From: Palsa-504 sp963806335
GTDB lineage: Bacteria; Actinomycetota; Actinomycetes; Streptosporangiales; Streptosporangiaceae
Length of the DNA: 64,000 nucleotides
Reading direction: 5' to 3'
Assembly: GCA_963806335.1 (NCBI GenBank)
Contig: CAWDXO010000022.1
Location: 186,001 to 250,000 of the forward strand
The position numbers and the translations under genes were made by a program. The notes beneath the pieces were generated by a model that was given only the letters and a program-made list of their open reading frames with translations, did not search any database and had not been told where the DNA came from. This document shows positions 24,528-33,125 of this stretch, piece after piece. How positions within the stretch are numbered: position 1 is the first letter of the stretch; every line of letters starts with the position of its first letter.

Positions 24528-26834
24528 ATGAGCATCCTGGGTACACGGGTGATACGGACGGAAGATCCGCGCCTGCTGACGGTCGGCGGAGTCTACGTTG
24601 ACGACCTGCGCACACCAGAACTAGACGGCGGCGCGCGTGTCACGTTCGTCCGCAGCCCGGTCGCGCATGCGCGCATCACCGGTATCGACGCCAAGGAAGC
24701 CAGCCAGGAGCCCGGCGTGATCGCCGTGCTGACCGTCCGCGACATGGACGACCTGGTGCCGCCGCCGGCCGACGGCGAGGTGGGCAGCGGCGAAGGCCCG
24801 ATGCCGCTGGGCGGCCCGTGGTCCGAGCCGCTGCTGGCGGTGGACACGGTGCGGTTCGTCGGGGAGCCGGTCGCGGTGGTCATCACCGACGGCCGCTACC
24901 AGGGCGAGGACGCCGCCGACCTGGTCAGCGTGGACTACGAGCCGCTGCCCGCGGTGGTAGGGCCCGCGGCGGCCATAACCGACGTGTCCCTGCTGTTCCC
25001 CGCGGCCGGCACCAACGTCGCGCTCGCGAAGCCGGTGTCCACCGACGACGCCCCGTTCGACGCCTGCGACGTGGTCGTCGAGCAGGACATCGTCAACCAG
25101 CGGGTCGCCTGCCTGCCGATGGAGGGGCGCGCGACCGCGGCCTCCTACCGAGACGGCAAGCTGACCGTCTGGCACAGCTCCCAGAACGCGCAGCTCTGCC
25201 GAATGATCCTGTGCGGCGCGCTCGGCATGACCCCGGACCAGATCCGCGTGGTGGTGCCCGACGTGGGCGGCGGCTTCGGCGCCAAGGTCGGCATCGACCG
25301 CGACGCGCTTATCGTCGCCTGGGCGGCGAGGAAACTTGGCCGGGCGCTGAGCTGGACCGAGACGCGCAGCGAGAACCTGGTCGGCATGACCCAGGGCCGA
25401 GCCCAGCTGCAGCACGTCAAGATCGGCGGCAACCGGGACGGCCGCATCCTGGCCTACCGGATCGACGTCATCCAGGACAGCGGCGCCTTCCCGCGCATGG
25501 GCGGCTTCCTGCCCGGGCTGACCTGCCTGATGGCGCCCGGCGTCTACGACATCCCCGAGGTCCAGACCGGGTTCCGGGCGGTGGTCAGCAACGCCACCCC
25601 GATCAGTGCCTACCGCGGCGCCGGACGGCCCGAAGCCGCGGCGGCCATCGAGCGGGCGGTCGACCTGTTCGCCGCCGAGATCGGCATGGACCCGGCGGAG
25701 GTGCGGCGGCGCAACTTCATCGCACCCGACAAGTTCCCGTTCCAGACCAAGACCGGGGCCATGTACGACAGCGGCCGGTACGCCGAGGCGCTGGACAAGG
25801 TGCTGGCCGCGTCGGGCTACGCCGAGCTCCGCCAGGAGCAGGAGCGTAGGCGCGCTGGCGGCGACGTCAGGCAGCTCGGCATCGGCCTCTCGGTGTTCGT
25901 CGAGATCACCGCGGCCGACGCCGCCGCCGGAGAGACCGCCAAGCTCGAGGTGGCCGACGACGGCACCGCGACCGTATACACCGGCAGCTCGCCCCACGGC
26001 CAGGGGCACAACACCGCGTGGGCGATGCTCGTGCAGGACGAGCTGGGCATCCCGATGGACAAGGTCACGGTCATCCACGGCGACACCGACCTGATCCCCG
26101 TCGGCGTCGGCACCTACGCCTCCCGCTCGTTGCAGCTCGGCGGTTCCGCGGTGCACAAGGCGGCGATCGAGGTCAAGGATGAGGCCCGCCGCCAGGCCGC
26201 GGACATGCTCGAGGCCGCCGAAGCCGACGTGATCCTGGACACCGCGACCGGCTCGTGGCAGGTCCGGGGCGACCCGGACACCTCGCTCGACTGGGGCCAG
26301 GTCGCGGGTCACACCAGCGGCGGCAGCCTGATCGCCGACGTGAGCTTCACCGCCGACATGCCCACGTTCCCGTTCGGGGCCCACGTTTCCGTGGTGGAGG
26401 TGGATACCGAAACCGGCAAGGTGACGCTGCTGCGGCACGTGACGGTGGACGACGCCGGACCCGTGCTCAACCCGGTGCTCGCCGAAGGGCAGCGGCACGG
26501 CGGCATCGCCCAGGGCGCGGCCCAGGCGCTGCTCGAAGAGGTCCTCTACGACGCCGACGGTAACCCGCTGACCTCGACGCTCGCGGACTACGCGGCCATC
26601 ACCGCGGCCGAACTACCCAGCTACGAGCTGCTGGACAGCGAGACGCCGACCACGCTGAACCCGCTCGGCGTCAAGGGCATCGGCGAGGCCGGGACGATCG
26701 GCTCCACCCCGGCGGTCCAGAACGCGGTCATCGACGCCGTCGCGCATCTCGGCATCCGGCACATCGACATGCCGACCACCCCCCAGCGGGTGTGGTCAGC
26801 CATCAACCAGGCGCAGAAAGCGAGTCATCAGTGA
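24528..26834 (+). CDS. Molybdenum hydroxylase large subunit (CODH form II/xanthine dehydrogenase-like)
   Basis: A 768-residue molybdopterin-binding subunit. Recognisable segments are the Aldehyde oxidase a/b hammerhead (TRVIRTEDPRLLTVGGVYVDDL), PDVGGGFGAKVG, the active-site loop AYRGAGR (about residues 361-367) and the late KGIGEAGTIGS with the catalytic Glu. The AYRGAGR loop is that of form II or generic xanthine-dehydrogenase-like enzymes, not of true CO dehydrogenase (AYRCSFR), so CO oxidation is unlikely. The final TGA overlaps the next gene's GTG. Operon order large, FeS, FAD subunit. Substrate unknown, likely an aromatic N-heterocycle or aldehyde. Confidence 0.9.
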   Translation: MSILGTRVIRTEDPRLLTVGGVYVDDLRTPELDGGARVTFVRSPVAHARITGIDAKEASQEPGVIAVLTVRDMDDLVPPPADGEVGSGEGPMPLGGPWSEPLLAVDTVRFVGEPVAVVITDGRYQGEDAADLVSVDYEPLPAVVGPAAAITDVSLLFPAAGTNVALAKPVSTDDAPFDACDVVVEQDIVNQRVACLPMEGRATAASYRDGKLTVWHSSQNAQLCRMILCGALGMTPDQIRVVVPDVGGGFGAKVGIDRDALIVAWAARKLGRALSWTETRSENLVGMTQGRAQLQHVKIGGNRDGRILAYRIDVIQDSGAFPRMGGFLPGLTCLMAPGVYDIPEVQTGFRAVVSNATPISAYRGAGRPEAAAAIERAVDLFAAEIGMDPAEVRRRNFIAPDKFPFQTKTGAMYDSGRYAEALDKVLAASGYAELRQEQERRRAGGDVRQLGIGLSVFVEITAADAAAGETAKLEVADDGTATVYTGSSPHGQGHNTAWAMLVQDELGIPMDKVTVIHGDTDLIPVGVGTYASRSLQLGGSAVHKAAIEVKDEARRQAADMLEAAEADVILDTATGSWQVRGDPDTSLDWGQVAGHTSGGSLIADVSFTADMPTFPFGAHVSVVEVDTETGKVTLLRHVTVDDAGPVLNPVLAEGQRHGGIAQGAAQALLEEVLYDADGNPLTSTLADYAAITAAELPSYELLDSETPTTLNPLGVKGIGEAGTIGSTPAVQNAVIDAVAHLGIRHIDMPTTPQRVWSAINQAQKASHQ

Positions 26835-27298
26835 AGGTGGACCTGACGGTCAACGGCAACAACATCACCGCGGACGTCGAGGACCGCATGCTGCTCGTGC
26901 ACTTCCTGCGCGACGTGGCCAACCTGACCGCGACGAATGTGGGCTGTGACACCACCTCGTGCGGGGCCTGCACGGTGCTGCTCGACGGCGAGTCGGTCAA
27001 GTCGTGCACCGTGCTCGCCGCCCAGGTCAGCGGGCGCGAGGTCACCACGGTGGAAGGGCTCGCTCGCGGCGGCGAGATGCACCCCGTGCAGCGCGCGTTC
27101 CACCAGGAGCACGGGCTGCAGTGCGGGTTCTGCACGCCCGGCATGGTGATGGCGATCGTGTCGCTGCTCAAGGAGAACCCGCATCCCACCGAGGAGCAGG
27201 TGCGGACGGGGCTGGAAGGCAACCTGTGCCGGTGCACCGGCTACCACAACATTGTCAGGGCGGCGCTGGCGGCCGCGGACGCGGAGGTGCCGGCGTGA
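26831..27298 (+). CDS. Molybdenum hydroxylase [2Fe-2S] subunit
   Basis: A 155-residue subunit with two 2Fe-2S clusters: the plant-ferredoxin-like one by Cys39, Cys44, Cys47 and Cys59, and the helical one by CGFCTPGM and NLCRCTGYHNI. It passes electrons from the molybdenum site to FAD. GTG 26831 overlaps the stop of the large subunit (GTGA), and its own stop overlaps the next start in the same way, showing tight translational coupling. Length and motifs are typical of CoxS/XdhC-type small subunits. Confidence 0.93.
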   Translation: MKVDLTVNGNNITADVEDRMLLVHFLRDVANLTATNVGCDTTSCGACTVLLDGESVKSCTVLAAQVSGREVTTVEGLARGGEMHPVQRAFHQEHGLQCGFCTPGMVMAIVSLLKENPHPTEEQVRTGLEGNLCRCTGYHNIVRAALAAADAEVPA

Positions 27299-28113
27299 TC
27301 CCGTCATCGTTCACTTACAAGCGGGCGGGCTCGGCCGAAGAGGCTCTCGGCCTCGTCGCCGAGTACGGCGAGGACGCGAAGTTCCTGGCCGGCGGCCACT
27401 CGCTGCTGCCGCTGATGAAGCTGCGGCTGGCCGCCCCCGAGGTGATCATCGACCTCGGCGGGATCGGTGACCTGTCCTATATCAGCGACCAGGGCTCCCA
27501 TGTCGCGATCGGCGCGCTGACCAGGCACCATGATGTCGAGCATTCCGAACTGCTCGCCGATGCGGTGCCGCTGCTCGCGCACGTGGCCGGCCAGGTCGGC
27601 GACCCGCAGATCAGGCACCGCGGCACGATCGGCGGCTCGATCGCGCACGCCGACCCCGCCTCCGATCTGCCCGCCGTGCTCCTCGCGCTGAACGCGACCA
27701 TCGTCGCGCGCGGTGCCGACGGGAGCAGGGAAATCCCGATCGGGGAGTTCTTCCAGGGCCTGTTCGAGACCGCGCTCGAGCCGGACGAGCTTCTCACCGA
27801 GATCCGGGTGCCGAAGCCCGCGTCCGGCGGCTGGTCGTTCCAGAAGTTCACCCAGCGGGCGATCGACTGGGCCATCGTCGGCTGCGCGGTCCAGGACGGT
27901 CACGTCGGCCTGGTCAACATGGGCGGGACGCCACTGCGCGCGGCCGGCGTGGAGGCCGCGCTGGCGGCCGGCGCGCCGCCCGCCGAGGCGGCCGCGCACG
28001 CCGCCGAGGGCACCAGCGCCGCCGACGACATCCGCGCCACCCGGGCCTACCGCGAGCACCTGGCCCGCGTCCTGGTCTCCCGCGCCCTCACCGAGGCAAA
28101 TTCAAGATCATGA
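27295..28113 (+). CDS. Molybdenum hydroxylase FAD-binding subunit
   Basis: A 272-residue medium subunit, with the FAD-binding motifs AGGHSLLPLMKLRL and TIGGSIAHADPASDLP, and a CO dehydrogenase flavoprotein C-terminal domain. It delivers electrons to an external acceptor. GTG 27295 overlaps the small subunit stop (GTGA). No CoxG, CoxD/E/F, XdhC or MobA-like maturation gene follows; the next gene is an unrelated HAD phosphatase, so cofactor insertion must rely on genes elsewhere. Confidence 0.92.
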   Translation: MIPSSFTYKRAGSAEEALGLVAEYGEDAKFLAGGHSLLPLMKLRLAAPEVIIDLGGIGDLSYISDQGSHVAIGALTRHHDVEHSELLADAVPLLAHVAGQVGDPQIRHRGTIGGSIAHADPASDLPAVLLALNATIVARGADGSREIPIGEFFQGLFETALEPDELLTEIRVPKPASGGWSFQKFTQRAIDWAIVGCAVQDGHVGLVNMGGTPLRAAGVEAALAAGAPPAEAAAHAAEGTSAADDIRATRAYREHLARVLVSRALTEANSRS

Positions 28114-28160
28114 TGCCGAACGGGCCGTGGTGCGTGCCCCGGGACAGCCTGGCTCGCTGA

Positions 28161-28814
28161 ATGATCAAGGCGGTCGTCTTCGATCTTGACGGCGTCCTGA
28201 TCGACTCCGAGCCGGTATGGGAGCGGGTGCGCCGGGACCTGGTGGCAGAACGGGGCGGCCATTGGGCCCCGGACGCCCAGCGCAAGCTGATGGGCATGAG
28301 CACGCCGGAATGGGCCGGGTATCTCAGCGAGGATCTCGGTGTCGGCCTGCCTCCCGATGAGGTGGCGGCCCTGGTCATCGACCGGATGGCCGCGAGCTAC
28401 CGGGAGCGGATACCGCTGCTGCCGGGTGCCGTCGAGGCGGTGCGCAGGCTCGCTGTCCGCTGGCCGCTCGGGCTGGCCAGTTCGGCGCCTGCCGTGCTGA
28501 TCGACATCGTGCTGCAGTCCGCCGGCCTGCGCCCCTATTTCGCGGTGACGATGTCCACCGAGCAGGTGCCGCGCGGTAAGCCCGCCCCTGACATCTACCT
28601 GGCCGTGGCGGCCCGGCTGGGCTACCCTCCGCCCGACTACGCGGCGATAGAGGACTCCTCGAACGGCATCCGCTCGGCCGCCGCCGCGGGCCTGCGCGTC
28701 GTTGCCATTCCGCGCCCGCAGTACCCGCCGGACGCCGCTGCCATCGCCGCGGCCAGCCTGGTGCTGCCCAGCCTCGCCGACCTGACCACGGACGCCGTCG
28801 CCGCCCTTGGCTGA
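28161..28814 (+). CDS. HAD-family phosphatase (beta-phosphoglucomutase-like)
   Basis: A 217-residue HAD hydrolase. Motif I is VVFDLDGVLIDSE with nucleophile Asp and general-acid Asp, motif II LASSAP, motif III GKPAPDIYL and motif IV IEDSSNGIRSA. The helical cap after motif I is of the C1 type seen in phosphoglycolate phosphatases and beta-phosphoglucomutases. The substrate, presumably a small sugar or polyol phosphate, cannot be assigned. The start ATG 28161 has no strong ribosome site. It lies 47 bases after the hydroxylase operon and could share its transcript. Confidence 0.88.
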   Translation: MIKAVVFDLDGVLIDSEPVWERVRRDLVAERGGHWAPDAQRKLMGMSTPEWAGYLSEDLGVGLPPDEVAALVIDRMAASYRERIPLLPGAVEAVRRLAVRWPLGLASSAPAVLIDIVLQSAGLRPYFAVTMSTEQVPRGKPAPDIYLAVAARLGYPPPDYAAIEDSSNGIRSAAAAGLRVVAIPRPQYPPDAAAIAAASLVLPSLADLTTDAVAALG

Positions 28815-28848
28815 AGCCCCCCGATGACCTTGGCCGTGCGGCCCGCGA

Positions 28849-29110
28849 TCAGGAATCCAGGTATGCGAGCACCGCGAGGACGCGCCGGTTGTCCGGCGCG
28901 GGCCTGCAGGGCCGCGCGCAGCCCGTCGTCGGTCTGCGTGGGCGGCAGCCGCACGTCCACGATGCCCACGTCGGGGCGCTGTTCGACCAGCGCTTCGAGC
29001 AGTTCCGGGGCGCTGGCCACCGCGGCGGCGATCTCGAAGCCGTGCGCGGAAAGCAGCCGGACCAGGCCCTCTCTCAGCAGGAAGAGGTCTTCGGCGATGA
29101 CAATGCGCAC
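28849..29110 (-). pseudogene. NarL-type response regulator with internal deletion
   Basis: The start (ATG 29110) encodes a normal receiver beginning: RIVIAEDLFLLREGLVRLL with acidic Asp8, and phospho-acceptor Asp52 in DVGIVDVRLPP. After about codon 71 (near 28897) the rest of the receiver and the whole LuxR helix-turn-helix are missing. In another frame the family's C-terminal tail (DNRRVLAVLAYLDS) follows immediately and stops at 28849. So roughly 130 codons were deleted and the two ends joined out of frame. The frame that remains open from 29110 runs antisense into the HAD gene to 28637. Start overlaps the kinase gene end. Confidence 0.75.
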
Positions 29111-30660
29111 GGCACCTCGATGACGACGATGGTCGGACCGCCTGGCGGGCTGCTCACCGCCAGGATGCCATCAAACGCGGCCAGCCTGCGTTCCACCCCG
29201 GCCAGCCCGGTGCCCTGGGCCGGGTCGGCGCCGCCCCAGCCGTCGTCGGTGACCTGAGCGCGCAGCATGCCCCCGGTGTGGCCCAGCTGGATCCGAACGC
29301 TGCGGGCGCCTGCGTGCTTGGCCGCGTTAGCCAGCGCCTCGGCCACCGAGAAGTAGACGGCCGAGGCGACAGGCAGCTCGACCTCGCCGGGGAGATCGAT
29401 GTCGAGCTCGACGGGCCGCGGCGCGTCCAGCGCCAGGGCGCGGATCGCGTCGGCCAGCCCGCGGTCGGCGAGCACCGGCGGGTAGATGCCGCGCACCAGG
29501 TCGCGCAGCTCGGTCAGGGCGCGGGAGGAGGTCTCCTTGGCCTCGGCCACCAGCGCGAGCGCAGCCTCAGGGCTGGTCGGGAACAGCCGTTCGGCCGCCT
29601 GCAGGCTCATGCCAACCGCGACAAGACGAGCCTGGGCCCCGTCGTGCAGGTCGCGCTCGATGCGGCGTAGTTCCGCGGCCGCGGTGTCCACCGCGTCGTA
29701 GCGGGTCTGGGTCAGCGTCTGCACCCGTCTGGTCAGCTGCTGGGCCCGGGCGGCGAGCTCCAGGTCGGGCGGGTCGGCCAGGTGCTGGCGCATCACCCGC
29801 GGCGCCAGCCACAGGCCCAGGGCCAGCAGGAGGGAGCCTTCCAGGGCGTCGGTCCAGAGCGGGGCGGGCGCCGGGCTGTTGTGCAGGCCGGCGAAGCCGT
29901 AGGCGAACCCGGGCACCGCGGGCCAGGACACCGCGATCAGCCAGCCGTAGGCGCCGAGGACCAGCAGGCCCGCGGCGGCCAGCGTCGCGGCCCAGGTCCG
30001 CGACCGGAAGATCAGCACCAGCGCGGCCGTGGCCACGACCAGGTCGATGACGGCCGCGTCGAGCCCGTCGACCGCCTGGACGCCGAACCAGTCGCCGGGC
30101 CCGAGCAGCTGCATGCTCAGCGCCGCGACCGGGATCAGGAGCAGCCCGTGGGCGGCGGAGATCCCGCCGCGACGGCTGTCTTGCCACCGGGCGGCCAGCG
30201 CCCTGACCAGCCCCGCGCCCGGCGCGTCCAGCCGCAGCAGCAGCCACAGGCCGGCCACGAACAGGACCCCGGCCTCGGCCAGCACTGCCCCGGTGCCCCA
30301 GCCTCCGGGCTCCGCGTGGACCAACAGGTACTGGACCCGGCTGGTGTTCCCGTCGCGGTACGTCTTCGCCAGATGGACCCCGAAGACGGCCAGCCCGAGC
30401 ACGCCGTAGGGCACCAGCTTGGCCGCCAGCTTCGGGGCGAAGGCGATGGCCAGCGCCGCGATGCCGAACTCGGCCGGGACAAGCCCGTGAGCCCCGCCGG
30501 CCATCACGGCGGCCGCCATCGCGACGGGCAGCAGCAGCAGGCCCCAGCCGCGGGCCCGGATGCGCGCCCGCGGGCCATCCTGGCGCGGGACCCCCTGCCC
30601 CTCCCGCGCCAGGATGAACGAGATGCACCCGATCGTCAGCACCGGAATCGCGAAAAGCAT
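29074..30660 (-). CDS. Membrane sensor histidine kinase (NarL/DesK type)
   Basis: A 528-residue kinase with about eight hydrophobic segments in residues 1-290 (a multi-pass sensor), then a HisKA_3 dimerisation/phosphoacceptor box IERDLHDGAQARLVAVGM and a HATPase domain with N-box EALANAAKHAGA and G-box DDGWGGADPAQGTGLAGVERRLAAF. It would phosphorylate a NarL-type regulator; the regulator gene starting 37 bases before the kinase stop has lost its output domain, so the kinase is now an orphan here. ATG 30660 is preceded by GAAAGGGG. The ligand is unknown. Confidence 0.88.
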   Translation of the reverse strand: MLFAIPVLTIGCISFILAREGQGVPRQDGPRARIRARGWGLLLLPVAMAAAVMAGGAHGLVPAEFGIAALAIAFAPKLAAKLVPYGVLGLAVFGVHLAKTYRDGNTSRVQYLLVHAEPGGWGTGAVLAEAGVLFVAGLWLLLRLDAPGAGLVRALAARWQDSRRGGISAAHGLLLIPVAALSMQLLGPGDWFGVQAVDGLDAAVIDLVVATAALVLIFRSRTWAATLAAAGLLVLGAYGWLIAVSWPAVPGFAYGFAGLHNSPAPAPLWTDALEGSLLLALGLWLAPRVMRQHLADPPDLELAARAQQLTRRVQTLTQTRYDAVDTAAAELRRIERDLHDGAQARLVAVGMSLQAAERLFPTSPEAALALVAEAKETSSRALTELRDLVRGIYPPVLADRGLADAIRALALDAPRPVELDIDLPGEVELPVASAVYFSVAEALANAAKHAGARSVRIQLGHTGGMLRAQVTDDGWGGADPAQGTGLAGVERRLAAFDGILAVSSPPGGPTIVVIEVPCALSSPKTSSC

Positions 30661-30854
30661 GACCGCAGACCCCTTTCTCCACCCGTCCTGCCCCCATCCT
30701 GGCTGTCGCGACCGGTCGTGGCCAGGGGCCTGCGACCCCGAACGGAGGTGGGCCTAGGCCTACCATGCCGGGTCGGTGCGGAGGTGCTGAGGGCGACGCG
30801 AACTCACGCGTCCCCGCTGTCGCGGGTCCTGCGCGGCCGGCCGACAATGGAAGC

Positions 30855-32588
30855 GTGCGCAACGTGCTGATGAGGGCTGGCCGGTGGCTCTGGTCACCCC
30901 GTCGGCTCACGCTGCTCGCGGGCGCGCTGCCCATCTTGTCGTTCCCGGCGGCGAACCTGGAGTTCCTGGCCTGGTTCGGGCTGGTGCCCGGGCTGGTGCT
31001 CATCGTCAGATCGCCCACGGCCCGGGAGGGCGGGATACGCGCCTGGTGGCTCGGGGCCGGGTACCTGATCGCGGCGCTGTACTGGATGGCGCCGGAGATC
31101 GGGCCGGCCGTTCTGCTGGTGGCCGCGGTGGTCGGCGTGCTCTGGGTGCCGTTCGGGATGGCCGCGGCCGCGCTGCTCAGGCCGCCAGTGACCTGGCCGC
31201 GGGCGCTGACCGCGCTGGTAGTGGTGCCGAGCTGCTGGCTACTCACGGAATGGCTGCGGTCCTGGCAGGCGCTCGGCGGCCCGTGGGCCGTGTACGGCGT
31301 TAGCCAGTGGCAGCATCCGGCCGTGCTCGCGCTCGCTGCCGTAGGCGGAGTGTGGCTGATCAGCATCGCGCTCGTGATGGCCAACGTGGCCATCGTGCTC
31401 GTCATCGGGTCGCTGCCCCGGGTCGGCGCCATCCTCCGCTCGAACACGGCGTCCCCCGGTCCGGCCCAGTCCGGTCCGGCCCAGTCCGGTCCGGCCCAGT
31501 CCGGTCCGGCCCAGTCCGGTCCGGCCCAGTCCGGCGCGGGTCTTCGGCCCGGGTTCGCGGTGCTGGGCCTGGTCGCCGGGCTGGCCAGCGTGGGGGCGGG
31601 CCCGCTGGCGTTCGCGCTCACCCCGGCTAGCCCCGCCGTCCGCCAGGTCACGGTGGCCATGGTGCAGCCCGGCATCATCAACAACCCGGTCCAGCGGGTG
31701 GACGCGAGCGAGCAGCTGACTGCCGAGCTGAGCCGTTCCGGCGAGCTCAGCGTGGTGCGGCCGGACCTGATCGTCTGGGGGGAGAGCAGTACCGCAGAGG
31801 ACCTGACCCTGGCCAAGAACCGCCTTCAGTTGCGGGAAATGGAGTCGCTGGCGAAAGAAGACGGTGCCGACCTGCTGGTCAACCAGGACACCACGGTCCC
31901 GGGCCAGGGCCAGGAGAAGGTGGGTGTGCTGATCAGCCCGGCCGGCATCATCGGCCAGTACATCAAGACCCGGCTGGTGCCTTTCGGTGAGTACGTACCG
32001 TTCCGGCAGCAGCTCGGCTGGCTCACCAAGATCAGCAGGGCCGCGCCGTCCAACATGATTCCCGGCACCGGCGCGCACCTGCTGCTGGCGACGGACAGGG
32101 CCGGAAGGCCCCTTCCGATCGGTGTGCTGATCTGCTTCGAGTCCGCGTTCCCTGACATGTCCCTGGTAGACGCCGACAAGGGCGCGCAGTTGATCGTGTA
32201 CCAGTCGGCGACCCCCACCTTCCAGGGCACCTGGGGGCCGGACCAGCACGCCTCGCTCGGTGCCGTGCGCGCGGCCGAAACCGGGCGGCCGGTGGTCCAG
32301 GCCGCGCTGACCGGGGTTACGGCGGCCTTCGACGCCAGGGGCAGGCTGCTGGCCTGGATGGGGCAGTCCTCGCACGGCGTGGTAACCGTCCGGCTGGGTC
32401 TGCCCGCGGCCTCGGCTAAAACCATCTACGACCAGCTCGGTGACTACGTTCCGTGGACAGCGACGGGGATCGCCATCCTCGCGGCACTGGTCATGTTTGC
32501 GAATTCACGCGGTTTTCCTGGCCGGAACGCTGGCATCGAGGGAGGGCATGAGGCACAATATGTAACTGGACAGTCCGTGCCGCGCTAA
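30855..32588 (+). CDS. lnt: Apolipoprotein N-acyltransferase
   Basis: A 577-residue integral membrane enzyme that N-acylates the N-terminal cysteine of lipoproteins. Several membrane helices precede a nitrilase-fold domain whose catalytic triad is visible as Glu310 (VWGESS), Lys371 (IKTRLVPFGEYVP) and Cys427 (LICFESAFPD); a last helix is near the C terminus. GTG 30855 with GGAAGC is preferred; the frame is open upstream but shows no homology. Unusual: a five-copy 15-bp repeat inserts (GPAQS)n between the membrane helices and the nitrilase domain. The next gene, DUF3145, is on the same strand. Confidence 0.93.
   Translation: MRNVLMRAGRWLWSPRRLTLLAGALPILSFPAANLEFLAWFGLVPGLVLIVRSPTAREGGIRAWWLGAGYLIAALYWMAPEIGPAVLLVAAVVGVLWVPFGMAAAALLRPPVTWPRALTALVVVPSCWLLTEWLRSWQALGGPWAVYGVSQWQHPAVLALAAVGGVWLISIALVMANVAIVLVIGSLPRVGAILRSNTASPGPAQSGPAQSGPAQSGPAQSGPAQSGAGLRPGFAVLGLVAGLASVGAGPLAFALTPASPAVRQVTVAMVQPGIINNPVQRVDASEQLTAELSRSGELSVVRPDLIVWGESSTAEDLTLAKNRLQLREMESLAKEDGADLLVNQDTTVPGQGQEKVGVLISPAGIIGQYIKTRLVPFGEYVPFRQQLGWLTKISRAAPSNMIPGTGAHLLLATDRAGRPLPIGVLICFESAFPDMSLVDADKGAQLIVYQSATPTFQGTWGPDQHASLGAVRAAETGRPVVQAALTGVTAAFDARGRLLAWMGQSSHGVVTVRLGLPAASAKTIYDQLGDYVPWTATGIAILAALVMFANSRGFPGRNAGIEGGHEAQYVTGQSVPR
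31456..31530. repeat. Five perfect copies of a 15-bp repeat within lnt
   Basis: CCGGTCCGGCCCAGT repeats at 31456, 31471, 31486, 31501 and 31516 without mismatch and encodes consecutive Gly-Pro-Ala-Gln-Ser units in a loop of Lnt. The unit length keeps the frame whatever the copy number. Confidence 0.97.
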
Positions 32589-32630
32589 CGAGGCCGCTGG
32601 GGAAGGCGAACCTCGTCTTAAGGAGGCACG

Positions 32631-33125
32631 GTGTCCGCGCATGGTGTTTTGTACGTTCATTCCGCGCCCCCGGCGCTGTGTCCGCACATCGAGTGGGCCG
32701 TAGCCGGAATTGTGGGGGCGCCCGTAAGCATGCCCTGGGTCGGCCAGCCGGCGGCCCCGGGAGCGCTGCGGGCCGAGCTCACCTGGCAGGCGCGCCCGGG
32801 TACGGCGGGAGAGATCGCGTCCGCGCTGGCCGGGTGGAACCGGCTCAGATTCGAGATAACCGAGGACAGCTCGCCCGGCTGTGACGGCGTCCGTCACTGC
32901 TATGCACCTGACCTCGGTATCTTCACCGCGGTGACCGGGGCGACCGGTGACATCCTGGTGCCTGAGGACAGGCTCAGGGCTGTGATGGGCATGACCCGGA
33001 GGCTGGGGGAGTCCCTCGAGGACGAACTCGGCAGGCTGCTCGGTACGGCCTGGGACAACGAGCTCGAGCCGTTCCGGCGCGCTGCCGACGGCGCCCCCGT
33101 ACGCTGGCTCAACGCGACCGGATAG
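32631..33125 (+). CDS. DUF3145 family protein
   Basis: A 164-residue actinobacterial protein of the DUF3145 family: GVLYVHSAPPALCPHIEWAV at the N terminus, a RAELTWQARPGTAGEIASALAGWNRLRFEITEDSSPG core and GIFTAVTGATGDILVPEDRL. Function unknown. GTG 32631 has AAGGAGG just upstream. The last 226 bases overlap on the opposite strand with the extended 3' end of guaB1. A GC-rich double hairpin follows the stop directly. Confidence 0.9.
   Translation: MSAHGVLYVHSAPPALCPHIEWAVAGIVGAPVSMPWVGQPAAPGALRAELTWQARPGTAGEIASALAGWNRLRFEITEDSSPGCDGVRHCYAPDLGIFTAVTGATGDILVPEDRLRAVMGMTRRLGESLEDELGRLLGTAWDNELEPFRRAADGAPVRWLNATG

Noticed and set aside
24621..26498. 625-codon minus-strand frame
   Set aside because: Exact antisense of the molybdenum hydroxylase large subunit; no recognisable domain.
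24528..28113. Aerobic carbon monoxide dehydrogenase (coxLSM)
   Set aside because: The active-site loop is AYRGAGR, not the AYRCSFR of CO-oxidising form I enzymes, and no cox accessory gene is present.
29567..31816. 749-codon minus-strand frame spanning kinase and lnt
   Set aside because: It overlaps two well-supported genes in the wrong frame or strand and is low-complexity, including the antisense of the lnt repeat.
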